Below, piece after piece: positions 13,596 to 27,493 of a stretch of 64,000 nucleotides of DNA (positions are counted from its first letter, which is position 1; each line of letters begins with the position of its first letter). A model generated the notes under the pieces. That model saw nothing but the letters and a program-made list of their open reading frames with translations, did not search any database and was not told the DNA's origin. The stretch comes from Rhea pennata (Eukaryota > Chordata > Aves > Rheiformes > Rheidae). The DNA lies in assembly GCF_028389875.1 (NCBI RefSeq), contig NC_084702.1, forward strand, positions 51,432,053 to 51,496,052. The letters run 5' to 3'. Position numbers and translations under genes: made by a program.

Positions 13596-14128
13596 TCTTA
13601 TAGTGATAGTACCATTGATAACCTCCCAGCAGTATCAGTAACAGTCTTTACATCAGGGTGTAAATGGTAAGTAGTAAGCAATGTAGAAAACAGTGGAGGG
13701 GGAAAATACTATCAACAGCTGCTTATAGTCAGCGCTGTCCATCCTATTCATGGAAGGAAGTTGAGATCTAGGTGGGAAAGGAGGTCAGTATGATGTCATT
13801 TATTTTAAAGATTGCCTCAAAATATGTATGCATTTTTTTTTAAAAAAAGTTTGGACCAGGAACCTTAATTCTGACATTTTCTGACTCTTGAGCACTTAGT
13901 TTAGCAACCTTATTGTCCTCGTTCTGTATTCTTCATGTATAATATGAAAAGATGAATGGCAGTATATCATTTTGTTTTTCTATCTACAACAGTGTGCAAA
14001 ATGTGCAATATTAGCATATCCAGTGTTAGATTCCTTTATCATGTGCATTCATGTGACTTGAGAGTGTACAAGCATGGAATTAACGCTGTTCTTGTGAGAA
14101 ATCAGTACAAAAAAATTCAATCTCACGG

Positions 14129-14151
14129 GAACAATAACAACAATAACAAGC
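14129..14151 (+). repeat. (AAC/AAT) trinucleotide run
   Basis: AACAATAACAACAATAACAA: a short mixed AAC/AAT triplet array. Confidence 0.8.
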
Positions 14152-16625
14152 ATCTGCTTTGATATTTGACTTTGAGATTAAAGGAAGGCTTTTGTATCGT
14201 ACAAAGTCATATAATAATACATCAGTTTATTATCTTTCTTTAGAGTCCTGTTCATTTGTAAATTATGAGGAATGAATGCATGAGTTTCATTCTCCAATGA
14301 GAGAGTCAAGTCTTTGGTCCATATGTTAGCTATGCAGTGTGAGCTCTAGGACCTTTGTAACCCTGAAAACCACAAGGTTTTGGATGCCCCACGAAGGCAC
14401 CAAGGTAAACTCTGATCCATTCCATTGATCCTGCTTCAATTTAAATAAATTCATACTTATTTGGAATAAGAATTGTTTGTTGTCATCAGAGCCTAGCACT
14501 TCCTCTGAAATTAGCTTTCTCATCTTTAATTGCTAATGCCAGGTAAGAAAGGAAATATGTATCTATTTAAATGCTGGAGGACTAAGGTTAGAGTTAAGGT
14601 TAGAATTGGGAAGATTTGGGAAGGAAGCAGCAAGATAAATGGATGGATGAGGGAAAAATTAACATTCTTGGTTATGTCCAATTCCTATTTGATGCAACTG
14701 TGGAAAGTTAACAAAGACAGTAAATACTGGACAGCTAAACTAGTTAGCAGTGTGTCTTAACTCTAGGTTGAACACAACAGTTCATGTCTCTTGGCACTGT
14801 ACATATCACTTCCATTTTGATCCTTATGCACTTCTGTCTTTTGTCCTTAAGTGCTCTAGCAAGTCCCTCTGCTGAAAAAGAAACATGAAAAAACGTATTC
14901 TACCAGTCTGACATGAGTGTAGGGTTCTGTTCTTCTCCCATGCCTATGATGACAATTTTGTGAAATCTGTAAGGTACTTTGTGCATTTTTGACAATATTC
15001 AGTGACTTCAGTAAGGCCCTGTGTGTAAATATGGTTCAGAAGCGTCATGTGGCATTTGATATCCTTTCCCCCATACAGAAATAACCACTTCCTTTTGAAA
15101 AGTAATTCAGAATATCTGAGTCATTAAGGGTCTGTCTCAGATTGTGATTTCCATCACACTACTGTTTCTGTGGTTTGCTTACCATGTGAGTTATCTACAT
15201 TAGTCTTTCTCTGCCTGTTTCATATTCATATCCTTGCCATCTCTACAGGAAAAAAGATAAAAATTTGGAGCAAAGTGTCATATTTTAGGAGTTACTGTAG
15301 ATTTTTGTTCATTTCATTCGGTTTTATTATCTGACTTAGAAGAGTTAGACCAGTGATGAAATTGGCACTTTCTGTCAAATGACTTGACAAGGTGGAATCT
15401 GTTGTCTATAGCAATAATAAAATAATCTTAAATAAGAAAGCCAAGAAACCTGTTGAGTAAATTAAGTAGGGTAATTTCTGACAAAAATACATTTATCTAG
15501 CACTACAGTAGCAGAAATACTAATAGGAACTGGTAATGACAGGAAGAGTGGTTCTTTTAATTTCCTGCAGTGTCCCTTTTCTCCCTTCTCTTTTAGTGTT
15601 TTTAGTCTTTTAGCTGTCTCTCTTTATAGAGGCCCAATATAATAAAATAAACAAGTCGTGTAAACTGAGTCTTCCCTCTCTATAATTTACCATCCAACCT
15701 TAATTTTAGGTATATCATTTCCTCTTCTAGCTTTTAAAACTTTTTTTTTTCCTACCTACATCAGCTCTTTAGCATCTGATCCTTTTCTTCTCTTTTACTT
15801 AAACAAGTGTTGTGCAAGGCCTCACCTAGCCTGTCTAATAAACAGATACTTCAGTTGCTTTCTTTCCTTTTGTTATTACATTCTTCAGAGTTCATATACT
15901 TATATTACCAGGGTAAGGTAATATTACAGGATAAGATTACAGGAGGAGATTTTTAAAAACAGAAAGGGCAGATTATTATATAGAGAGAGTATATTTTAAC
16001 TGTGGTAGTCTGCAAATATAAAAGAGGCAAGAACAGGCAATCAGCTGTCATTGAGTTATATATCCCATGAGTCCTCACTCATCTTACAGATTTGGGACAA
16101 ATATTCTGTAGTTGAGCCTAAAAACAGAGTCGAGGTCCAGAAGATGGATTGATACCATTTTTCAGATGCAAAAAAACTCCTCCAGATTTCTGGGTTTTTA
16201 AAGTCCAGATTTTTGCTTAGAAACATTTGTATTGTAATTTTATAACTTTTTTTTTGTTCTCCATGTAAAAAAGCTTTTGTGCACCTGCTCTTTGATAATT
16301 GAATTTAAAGGAGGAAAGGAAAAGCAGCATTCAGTTTTTGAAACAGCTGTTTTAAGACTTCTGAAAGCAAGAGACCCAGTGGTGCATTACATTAAACACT
16401 GAAATAATAGCTCCATTTCATTATGAAACAAACAAGGTATGAGATTTCTATTCATAGAAAAAGCCTCATCAATAATTAAAGGGGTATGCACTGATTCAAA
16501 TCTTGCTTTCTGTGTTTCAGATATAGTACTGTATCATTTAACACGAGGAGTAAACATCATAATCTGTGTGTTCTTTCACGATCTGTAGATTTGTCAAAGG
16601 GAAGGACTAAATATTTCTTGCTAGC

Positions 16626-16641
16626 TTTTTTTTTTTTTTTT
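16626..16641 (+). repeat. Poly-T run of 16
   Basis: Sixteen T followed by AACTGCAG. Simple repeat. Confidence 0.9.
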
Positions 16642-17621
16642 AACTGCAGTTTATTCAACTGTTAATCTTGCTGCTATTTTCTTGCAAGTGGAAACTACTT
16701 GGATCACTTAAGGGTTCATTAAGCTATTTAACAATGAGATGATACCTCTACTGAAAGATTGGAAGCAATTTTCAGAGGTGTATTCGTCCACCAGAACTGA
16801 TTAGAGGACCAGTCCATAGAGTTAAGTAAAGCAGCTTCTTTGTGAGTCAGACTCATTTATGAACACTGAACTCGGTTTTCTTCTTCATTTATGCGTCTGC
16901 TTACAAGTCTGAAATGGAGAAACAGTAGACCAAAAGAAGCCATAAAAGCTTGGACAAAGAACTGATACAGCTGCTGCACAATGAAAGCATATTTGAATTT
17001 CTATGTATGGCATTCAGAGAGAAGATAAACAGTAGCTTGCATAGAATTCAATTATACTGGGTAAAATTCAGCTCTGGGATAATTCCCTGAAACTAACGGA
17101 GTACACGTTGTTTTGATCCATTGGAACATTGTTTTTACATATTATTAAATGCAAAAATCATCAGTGCAATATGAAGTCTGAGACTTTTATACTAATATAA
17201 ATCAAAGGATTTAGCCTTCCTTATAAAACTACTGTATTAGTGAGGCCAAATATACCTGATCTGAATAAACAAAATAATTCCTGGGTTGATATTTTGCCTA
17301 AAGCTTGATTAATTGTTCCTTTTCTTACCATTGTCAGGTCAAGATTTATAACATGATTAACATGTTATATTTTGTTTTTTGTTTTGCTTTTGCTTTTTTT
17401 GAATTAGTTTATTTGAGATGTAGATGAACTGACAAGGTGTAGCTTAAGGCTTGAAGGACTGTATCTCAGTGTAATTAGCTTTTTGGAAATGAGAAAAGAA
17501 AAATGAAGAACAAAGTTCTTCCTGCCACTTGTGTTCAGAGTTGTTGTTTACTCTTTTCTTTTGTATTAATCCAGAAATTTTGCTATTTTTGTATTTAGTT
17601 ATTTAAGGACTCTGTACCTTA

Positions 17622-17649
17622 ACTTGAGGGAATTGACTTTCCCTCAAGT
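17622..17649. repeat. Perfect 11-bp hairpin
   Basis: ACTTGAGGGAA (17622-17632) and TTCCCTCAAGT (17639-17649) flank a six-base loop. A further TTGAGGGAAT at 17665 repeats part of the arm. Confidence 0.85.
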
Positions 17650-20620
17650 CAGGCTCAAGTTCAATTGAGGGAATGTAGTCAATTATAGTTGTGTAGAGTT
17701 GTGCATAGAAATAGGAAGCTGATCTTTCTGTAGTATCATGTAACTTAACATGAAACCCCTTCTTTAGTATTTCGGTGGTAGTGTCTCTCACATTGTCCCA
17801 GATAGAAAGTTTTGCTGTGTTTATTCAAAACCCTGAGAAGTTAAGGATTGTCAAAGAACAAACTTGTTCATGACTATTCTGACTGAGAAATGTTTATGCC
17901 TGTCTGTGTGTAGTATAAATTTTATCACCTATCCAGTCAAATTTGGACAACCATCTGAAATTGCATGTGACTCCTTCCAGCTGTTTACCAACTAATATCA
18001 AATCAGTTGGAACTTTAGTTCATATTTGACATATTTTACTAACTCACACCTTCAGGCTTTTATAATGCATGACATAAGTAATCATTAGTATCTCCTGAGC
18101 AACAGCTTATGTGTTTAGAGTCCACAGAGTGGTATTACTACAGAAAGTAAGATTTCTTTCCTCCATCCAAAGAACAAGTGAAAACAGTAAAGCAATTAGA
18201 TATGTCTCCAGGCTATGTGAGAAAAGGACAATAGCAGGTGCTTTTATTATTCTCCTTTTTGCAAACATGCAAACGTATTGCATCAGTAGTGTATTCCGAT
18301 ATAAATAGTAGTGCTCTTCTGAGAGCTAAAGAGGTCTCATGTAAGATGGAAAAGCTGATATATTATTATTCAGAATACATCAAAGACCTGGATCTCTGCT
18401 CTTATTAATACTGCTGGTTCTGTTTTTGTTTTTAATTTTTCAAAAAGCCACTCAGGATGAGACGATACAGGAAAAAGAATAAGTGCACCTCTGAGGAAAA
18501 AATGTGTGCTTTCTTATATATGCCTAAAATTCAAGATAATAAATTAGCCCTGTCACAGACTGTTAGATCCATGGCTTAAAAACGCCCAGTGTTTATACGC
18601 TATGTAAGGGTCACAGTAGATCTGAGAGAAATGGATGCTTATAACTGAGAATATTGGCTGGAGGAGGATAAAGATTGGGACAGTCCTATATTTGAAGATA
18701 CCATTTGCTTTGAAGAGATTGCACTAGCAGAAGGACCAAGAAGATTTTCCCCTGCATTATTGGAGCTGATGCCCTGTATATTGTTTGCTTGCTTGCTTTT
18801 TCATGACTTTTCAATGTTATAGCATCTGCAATGCACTGTACCTTTAGGCTTACTTCTCCATTGCCTTGCTTTCTGCCCTGTCTTAAATACACAGCAGTCA
18901 GTGTAAAAGGAGTACGATGCAGCAATGTTACTTGAAGTCAAATGAAGTCGTGTCATTAATGAAAGGTCATTAACCCTGTAGACTGGAGACCTGAGTGTGT
19001 TCTTGCTCGTCTGCATTGAGACCTTCACTCAGGCACTTCATCTTACTGGGACTCTTCGAACTCTTCAAGCTCCTGATTCTCCTTCCAACTATTGATTATT
19101 TGGACTAAGATTCTTCTGGATGGGGCTGCCCCTCTTCTGTGCTTGTACAGTACCTCATAAAATGCAGATTGACCTCAGTTCTCTCACAATGCAAGATAAA
19201 AACAGTAACACTTTCTCAGTCATTTGAAGGTAATTCAATACCCTTTTGGAGAATTACTTGCTGCATTATGCAAGCATCTTCTACTGTCTGGCATGGATAT
19301 GGCAACCACAGTACCCATCAAGTTCTGTTTATGCAGTTACTTGCAACAATCTTCTCTTATTTCTCATCCAGCTAGATGACTATCTATATTCCTGTATTTT
19401 CTAGATATACATAATAACATTTAATCTTTGCTTCAGAGAGTATGCAGTCAAAGAAATTACTTAAGTAAGGCGTGTGAGAATGATGAGTATTCTGATATAG
19501 CATATGGGATGAACAAAACCTGAACACTTGACCACAAGTAGTTTATTAGAAGCTTACTCCACCATTCTGAAGCAAATAATTCTGCATATCTTCATGCAGT
19601 ATCAATCTAAACTGATTATATCCTTTTGAATCTTTCAGCATACACTGTATGCTTAGATTTCAGTGACTTAAAATATGTAGATCAAAACGGCTGCATAAGG
19701 ACATAAGAGAAATGTCAAGCATGAGAACTTTGCTGCATAAAAATAAAGTATATTAAGAACAAAGATGTTTTATTATTAATGAAATGGACTGCTTTGAAAA
19801 AATGCAAGTAGATGAGTAATAGCAAAGTCATGAATTAAATAGTGGCTTAAAAGCAAGAGTCACATAGCACTGCTGCACATGACACCTTTCCACTAAAGTT
19901 TGTTCACTTGGGAATTACAAAAGGATGATCTTTGTTCTAAAGAGAAGAAATCATGAATGATCTGGAAGAATTACTTCATCCTCATAAATAAGGGAGTGAC
20001 ATCATGCACATATTGCTTCATACTTCAGATATTTTCTTCCAAAAAGGGTTTAATCTTTTTTTCTTGCACTGATCTACGACAACCTGATTTATACAAAAGT
20101 TGTTATCAGTTTTAATTTGTAAGAAATAGATAATTAGATTATAGTTAGCTCATTTAAGAAGAATAAGTGGTCATAAATACAATTAGTTGTTCTTATTCGC
20201 AGGAAGTCTCTATTGTTGCTAATGGCATAATGAATGGGCAGAAACAATAGAAAGAAATGAATGCAGCTTTTTCAGTGAATATGCCACTAATCTACAGAGT
20301 CTGATATCATATCTTATTTCCCAGTGAAGCCTTCAAAGACAAAGGTCTTCGAGGCTAGGACAAAGATTATTCTTCTATTTGGAGTATCTGAACTCGGTGA
20401 TGTACAATCATGTGGAAAATTAGAAGTTAAATGGGTTACTAAGTTGAAGGTACCGTATGTCTACAAGAAACTGAAGCATAAGCTCTATCAGAGAGATCTG
20501 CATTGCTGAAAACTCCTAAAACTTAGATTCCTAGATTCAAACCAAAGAACTTCCCTGAATAAATTCTACCTTCAGGCCTATCAGATGTGATTCAGCTCAA
20601 TTCTATATATGGTTTTATAT

Positions 20621-20678
20621 GTATGTGTGTGTGTGTGTGTGTATCCTTATATATATACAACTACATATATATATATAG
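20621..20678 (+). repeat. (GT)n and (TA)n microsatellite block
   Basis: A (GT)n run at about 20621-20643 is followed by two short (TA)n runs at about 20648-20657 and 20665-20678. Alternating purine-pyrimidine DNA like this is length-variable and prone to unusual structures. Confidence 0.92.
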
Positions 20679-21539
20679 GATTCATTTATTTGGTTATCAC
20701 AGATATCCAGTCTACCAAGTTGTGTGGACTCTGTTTGCAGTCAAAGGAGACACATACGCAGCTCCAACAAGCAGTTCGCTGCATCACAAGACAGATGGTA
20801 AAAAGAGGTGAATCACGTTCTGGAGGATATCTGTTGGCAATACAGGGCACCCATACTAATTTGGAGCAAACATTCAATGTTTAGCCAACTGAAATGAGGT
20901 GAAGTGTATCTTGCCCACTGTCTCCTGCATTCTGGGTAGGCTGTCCTTTCTGTCAAAAAATAACGCAGCTTGTTTCTCTAACTTTTTGTCTGCATTCAGC
21001 TTACAGCCTCTGAATCTTGTACCATTGCTTGCTCTGTGGAAGAGCTGTCTTCTACTATATTTTGGTTCAGACCTACAGACTCCGATGAAAGTCTCACGTG
21101 GATAAGCTATATAGAGTGCAAATCTTTAATTATTCACATGACTATGTAGTTTCTTCTTTCTTTCATATTGCACAGGACCACCAGCAACAAATATGTTACC
21201 ATAACCTTCCTGGTTTGTATTCTTTTATTTAAACATTCAGGAATCACAACATATTTTTCATTTTATAGCAATACCTTGGGAGGTCCTATCTGGATTATTT
21301 ATCCATTGTGATAAGCAAGTGTTGCTGCTGAAGTCTGGGGATGGCCTCTCTCAGAAACACCTGCTACTCCACTGCTTATAGCAGTAAAGTCGGGCTATGT
21401 TGGTCACGAGGGCGATAGCTAGTAAGCTTACTTGCCACCCACACAAATGTGGTAACAACCCAGCACTCTGTGGCAAATACAGGAAGACATACTTGGCTTT
21501 TGCTGAAAGTAGGGGGAAGCACATCTGTGTGTTTGCCCG

Positions 21540-21553
21540 CCCTCACGTGAGGG
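21540..21553. promoter_or_regulatory. 14-bp palindrome around TCACGTGA
   Basis: CCCTCACGTGAGGG is a perfect palindrome. Its core TCACGTGA is the form of E-box preferred by USF and MiT/TFE bHLH-zipper factors. It sits in a locally GC-richer, CpG-containing patch (about 21300-21660) within AT-rich DNA. Binding is inference only. Confidence 0.25.
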
Positions 21554-23295
21554 TTGGGCTAGCCGCCTTCTGTATCAAAAGAAAGAGGAAGTTGCCTGAT
21601 ATCTGGATGTGGCTACAGTGATTGCCAAACCTGAATCCTCCTCCTGGGTATACCAAAGGAGACAGAGTTCTTGTTAGAGGAACAAAATGAGAATGAAATG
21701 AATTTAAAGCTTGAGAGTGGGTTTCTGTTGTTTGATACTGTACAGATTGTTTTTTCAAGAGAAGCAAGCTACGTCTCAGTAACTTAAAGAAATACCTATT
21801 TTTTTCTCAGACTGATTCATTGTATTGGTAATGTTTTGGGCCTATACCTAATGGTGAAACATTAGAATTGACATGCCATTTTCACCAGCTTTACAGGATC
21901 TTGTAAGAGTTCATAGCTATTTGTGTGACACATTCAAACTCACCATACCTGTAGAAATCAGATTTTCAGCTGGTAGGGCTACGTATTTGAATTAGCCTTT
22001 CACTGATGTAGTGTCAGATATGTTCTATCTTACTCCCCAAGGGTCATATGGAAATGATGTTTAAAATAAAATCTGTTCTTATATCTAATCTGAACTTCAT
22101 TTCTTTCAGAGGAGCTAGTCTGTCTGTTGGCATGATGTTTTGATGAAGGAAAAAGAAGAGAAAGCAACTTGTTTTTTAACAAAGTTTGTATTAGAATTTT
22201 ATGGCTGTAACAAATTGCAGAACACTGAGCACTATGAAACAAGTTTTGGTGAAACCTAAACAGCAAACTGGTATATCGAAAGTAGCATCAGTATTAAATT
22301 CATCTTCCCTTTAGTGATCTGGGTTTCAGATATTGCTTCCAGGTACATTACATGTTTTCTGTAACAGCCTATGCTGAGTGGTTGAACTTAAATCTGTTTT
22401 TGACACAGCATGTAAATAAAGTGTTTGTTGAGACAATATAGGTTGTTCCCATCTATAACTGTAGCCATTCTGAATCTGATGCAGACCTTGTTGAAAGTTC
22501 TGAAAAGCCTTTCATTGACTTCAGTGGGTTTTGGATCTTGCTTTCAGATGTTAGGGAGAAAGAGCATAACACCAAGGTAGATTGGTTGCCAGTATTAACA
22601 CTCTCTCCGCATGGGTGCTGAAAGCCTCATTTCATAAGAACATTTCCCTTTGAGACTGTGTGTTGGGGACTGTGAGCTTGCTTGAGCATTAGAATGTCAC
22701 ATTCCAGCAAATGAGAAAGTATTCCTGTGGGTGAGGGTGAATCAACTCATGTGTCTGCCTGTGTTAGTCACCAAGGAGCTGTCTGGGCACAGTGCAGTCT
22801 GCTCTTTATATTTAGAAAAGAAACTAGTAATCGATGTAAAGGAGGTCATCCTTCCCCATCTGTTTCAGTAAAGAGAGCAGGAATAGTTCTATTTTAAACA
22901 TAAACAAAAAACAAGGAGCAGGAGTCAGCATTCCTATAGGACTGCAGTGCATTTTCTTCAGATTTGTTTCATCTTCTAAAAATAAAATAAAAGTGTTTGT
23001 CTTTCTGTTTGTTTGAAGAATGACATGCAGTCTTAGGTAGCCTTTTGATATTGTTAGGTTTCGTCTCTCATATTCAATGCTTTCTACAATGCAGATTTGT
23101 GATGCTTTCTCTTCCTTTTATTCTATACTTATTAGGTGTGGGAGTTTGATTCCCTCCGTGTAGTAACATATGTACACATTGCCTTCAATTCTTTTACCTT
23201 TTTGCTCCCTCATTCTGGGTGAAACAGAAAGTAGTCTAATAAATGTGTTATTTATAACTCTTCTGACTCCTAATACTCTGGCAGTCCTGTAAACC

Positions 23296-23320
23296 TTTTT
23301 TTTTTTTTTTTTTTTTTTTT
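23296..23320 (+). repeat. Poly-T run of 25
   Basis: Twenty-five consecutive T are followed by CTTTTTCTGCAG. Together they resemble a polypyrimidine tract plus AG acceptor, but no credible exon or donor follows. It is treated as a simple repeat. Confidence 0.93.
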
Positions 23321-24310
23321 CTTTTTCTGCAGACCAGGAATATTTCCTAGACTAGCTCTTTTAGAAGGCTGATAATATAAAGCCCTTTTTTGCCTCCTCT
23401 CTTTAAGGTATTTTCCTTGAAAAATCAAATTTGTAATCATTTACCACCCACTTGTCAAACAAACTCTGAATTTTCTAAGAGGTTTGCCTGGATAAGGATT
23501 ATGAGGTAATTGGTAGTTGGTTTAGGTTATAACCTGTTTTTTCATAGTAGTTTTTGTTAGCTGTTTCTAAGGTGAACATTTTCTATCAGGCTTATTATAG
23601 CAGTGCTTCTCGAGTTTACTGAAGGCCACAGCTCTCATTGATCCTCACATTTGATTTATTCAGGTTCTGTCTTCTAAACAAATATATGAAGGCTTGAGTT
23701 GGAAAGTAATGGGCATCCATATTGCTGTATATTCTTTAGCTCCTATCATCTATACTGCAAGTCCTCATTTCTCCATGTTCAGCAAAGCAGAAAGAGATCT
23801 CCATGGAAGAGATGGTGAGTAGATGCAATATCCTGACACTGATTTACAGTACCACTATTTTTCAAGGACTGGCAACTAGGAACATTTTGGCATTTAGATT
23901 ATCTACTTGAGTGCAGCTATGCCAAAATAAGTCACAGATTTATCATATCGTATTTTCTGTTTCAAAGACAAGTTCCGTTGGAAGTATCTGCCATAATCAG
24001 TTATGAAAAAAATTGTACAAACTCATCAGATTGTGGTTCCTTTTTTGAGCATTTCCATCACTGTTGAGATTAAATTTTATTTAGCAGGTATTTATCAGAT
24101 TAAGTGCCCTTTCTTTAGGCACTCCATACTTTCCTTGATATTCCATCTATCATTTTCTCTGAGCTTTGGCTTCAAATGTTTATTTATTAACTGCAGGTAT
24201 ATGATTTCACTTACATGACACTTGTCCTCTAGGGGTGCTACTGAAAGCATTCCTTAGGCTATCAAACAGCCATGAAATAAAAATGAGTTCTTGCAACTAA
24301 CATGGCATTG

Positions 24311-24372
24311 TTCTTCTTTACAAATGAGGTAAAATGCTGAGGGAGGGGTGTGTGCCCCCACATCATAACAGT
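24311..24372 (+). repeat. Weak MIR-like fragment
   Basis: TTCTTTACAAATGAGGTAAA followed by ATGCTGAGGGAGGGG resembles the sense-strand MIR core 'ccattttacagatgaggaaactgaggcacagag'. The next stretch, TGTGCCCCCACATCATAACA, loosely fits 'cttgcccaaggtcacacag'. The match is short and gapped, so it may be chance. Confidence 0.33.
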
Positions 24373-27300
24373 TTTCAGTGTAACAGCCTTGTCCTTCTTT
24401 AGCTTTCTTCATTTTGTATTTGTTCCTTAAAATAATCACAAGGATATTAAGAAGAAAACAGTGAAATGATAAATTGGTATATCCAATTCTCTATTGAAAA
24501 GAGAGATGACTAATTTCAGGAACTCCAACAATTGCTTATCTGTCAATGTCTGATTTGGAGCTTAAATTCAGTAACCCCATCAGAACAGTGGCCAACAGGA
24601 AAGCCGCTGTCATTTAGTTCTCCTTCTGAACATTATTTTCTTCTCTTTCTCTCACGATAAGTTCACAGAGTAAAAGTTGATTGTGATAACACATTAAAAT
24701 GTAGAACATTTTGACTAACAATATAATCCAATGATTTCCAATCTTCTGAAATAATTGTAACCCTTAAGCTTTTTGTCAGACCCCTGGTATAGTCTTCCAG
24801 AATTGCAATGGTTGTAAATGTTTACAGTTTAATGTGTTCCACAGGGAGGTACAAACAGGTACAGCCGTGCCCTGCAGCCACCAGAGCTACTCATGCTATG
24901 TGGCTCATGTACTTGAGAACTGCAGACGTAGTCTTTAGACCTTCTGGATCATTAAGCTGTGATCAAAGTAGTAATGTTACTGATGCATTCCTTTAACATT
25001 TTTAGTGGTAAGTAATGTCTTCTGCCTAAAAAGGATATAATTCCACTGTTAAATCTGAGTCTTCTCCCCTTTTTGTCACTACATTTTGTTGATACTGATA
25101 TGAAGTCACTTCATCTCAATAAGGCCTTTCACAGAAGGGAGGTTATAGCTGCTGTTTATTTGCTCTGAGGACTGGCCAAGTTGTTGTCTAAGAAAGATTA
25201 TTGCAGCTTTGTACATCGATGTTTATAACCCGAACATGAGCGTAGCTGTGTACTATGCAAGACAATTGCGAGTAAAATGGAATTTTCAAGTTATATACGT
25301 TCCCATATATATGTAAATACTCATAATCTCACTTTTTGCTACTGTAACGTATTGCAGTCATTGAGAAATAATTTTTTTGGGGGGGATCAGAGTGCTGTTT
25401 TTTAAATATGTGGGCAGAAAGGGCTGGTTTTTTTCCGATTTACAAAGCTCTTTTTAGAATGGATTAACAATCGAAATCTAAAGTCAGAAAGTCTAACTCG
25501 GAGTTTTTCTGGAAGCATTTGAATTCAGATTCGCTAGCAGAATACCAAAAAAATAGTGTATTCTGTCTAACTCTTTATGGAAGAGGTAGATATAATGAGA
25601 TTTATGCTGTTAGATTGTTATAATTCAGATGTGAAGTAGGACTTATTTTCAGTTATGTGAACACAGCAACACTAACCTAGGTTATGAATCCACACATGAT
25701 AAAATTACTCTTACGCACTGATAAAGCAATCTGCAAAACGTGTGCACATGTCTGCTTATTTTTTTAAAACTTGGATGTAAAGATTCTGTCTTCTATACAC
25801 AGCTCTGATATGCATTCCTTCATTCTCCCTTGTGCTGTTTTTGAAACCTCTGTCAGTCTGTAACATGTGCTTACATCACTATAAGTTACTGCTCAACAAA
25901 TTTGCTCTGAGGATTTCTGGCCTGTGGACATTTATACATTGAACATCCTTAGAACCATGTGGAAGCATATTTTTAGCGGAAAAGCCAAAACTTGAAAATT
26001 GTATATACATGAGTATAGCTTGTCTTGGTGATTTTAAAAGCAAAGAAAGATGGCAGTTTACTTATGCTTAATTTTCAAAGATCTATACCTCAGTTCATGA
26101 GCTGTCTATGGTGCAGACATCTTAATGCTCAGGTTTGCATCCAGCAATGATATTTTTGTTGCCAACAAATCTGTCCTTCTGCCATCCACCTTGGTAACAT
26201 GTGCTAAGCTTGCTTATACTGTGTTTCTTGGAACATACAAGCTAAGTTATGGTGTATCTTGTGTACCATGTGTAGTGGAGCAATTTTAAAACTAGCTGGT
26301 AGCCATCTTCTTGCTTTCCAGTGACGCTAAGGGTGGAAATGATTACGGGGCAGCCTCCAGTGTGGTCTTGAGGGTAAAAGTCAAAGTTACTGATTAAATT
26401 AAAATTTAGATCTATTAAATGTTGCATAAACTGGATAGACATATTGCCATATTTGTGGCTCAATTGCTCATGCTTCAGAACAGACTGTTGGAGTTCACTT
26501 TGGGAACTTCTGTGTTCACAGTGTTCAGATTTGGAAGAATACATAGCTAAGGGGTCTGGCATGATGCATTCTACCACCTACTGTCTTGCTCCTACTGCAC
26601 AAATGATATTCCAGGAGAAGGACATCTAGTTTATAGACATCAGATGGCAGTACTAATTCCCAGACTCATTTAAGGAGGCAGATGATCCTGGACTTGCAGA
26701 AGGAATTAACATGACTGCTCTTGCATCAGAATAGTGAATAAGATTTGGAAACTGTCAAATGTAGTCTGGTTCTAGTTCATAGCTAGCCATTTTGGTGTGA
26801 GCATATCATGTGTTAGGATGATTGCAGTGGAGGCTTTGGGTGAACCTCAGTGTTTATCTGCAGACTGTGGTAATTGGAAATGTGCCTGAAATAATTTTTT
26901 TCCAAAGAATGGATATCCAAATTGCGTTAGGGCATATACAAAGGCACAGAAGGTCACAGAATGGTATATTATAATCTTTAAATATAAAATAGTTGGTAAG
27001 TTTGAATGGCCAGCAATTTTACATCAGTGTTGTGTGAAATTGAGAGGATAGAGACTATACCTTACCAACCAAAGCTTCATATCAATCTTTCAGGTTATAT
27101 AACTTGTTTCAGAAAAAAAAATACTTAGGAAATTTTTGGATGAAAGTGTTTTGAAGCATTTGAAGATGTCTTTTCAAAGTGTAAACTTGGGGATTACACA
27201 AAGTAATGCTGCCACTTAGTTTTTGCCCTAAACCAAAGTTGACTTCACCTCACAGTAGCAAAAATTCTCTCAGCTTCACACTCACTGGTATCCTTTGAGA

Positions 27301-27493
27301 AACCTCTTTACCCTAAACACTTTCGGTAATAATAATGATAACAGGTTACCCTTTCTTTCCTAGGCTTTAACTCCATGATGTTTGCCATTACTACTGACCA
27401 TTTTGCTTATTGTAGTTAGTTGAAAACACTGGTTTTGAGCTTTTGTGTCAGTCCTCATTCATGTAGGAAAATATGGAATGGGATATCTGCATC

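Larger units (their letters stand above)
13600..24310. other. Gene-free AT-rich DNA with one GC-richer patch
   Basis: Mostly unique sequence. The stretches at 20.7-20.9 kb and 21.3-21.66 kb have more CpG and less A/T bias than their neighbours, but only short open frames without recognisable products. Simple repeats are listed separately. Confidence 0.7.

Noticed and set aside
14580..14612. AAGGTTAGAGTTAAGGTTAG looks telomere-like
   Set aside because: Not TTAGGG units, only two GGTTAG occurrences, and no array.
16150..16190. ACCATTTTTCAGATGCAAAA resembles the MIR core
   Set aside because: Similarity stops after about 20 bases.
20720..20884. Weak internal duplication (CTCTGTTTGCAGTCAAAGG versus ATCTGTTGGCAATACAGGG)
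   Set aside because: About 20 of 28 positions match with a gap, which is too weak to separate from chance.
23600..23635. CAGTGCTTCTCGAGTTTACT resembles a hAT end
   Set aside because: The key CAAACT part is altered and no partner end exists nearby.
26242..26577. 111-codon minus-strand open frame
   Set aside because: No recognisable domain, and the length is within chance expectation for both strands of an AT-rich 64-kb window.
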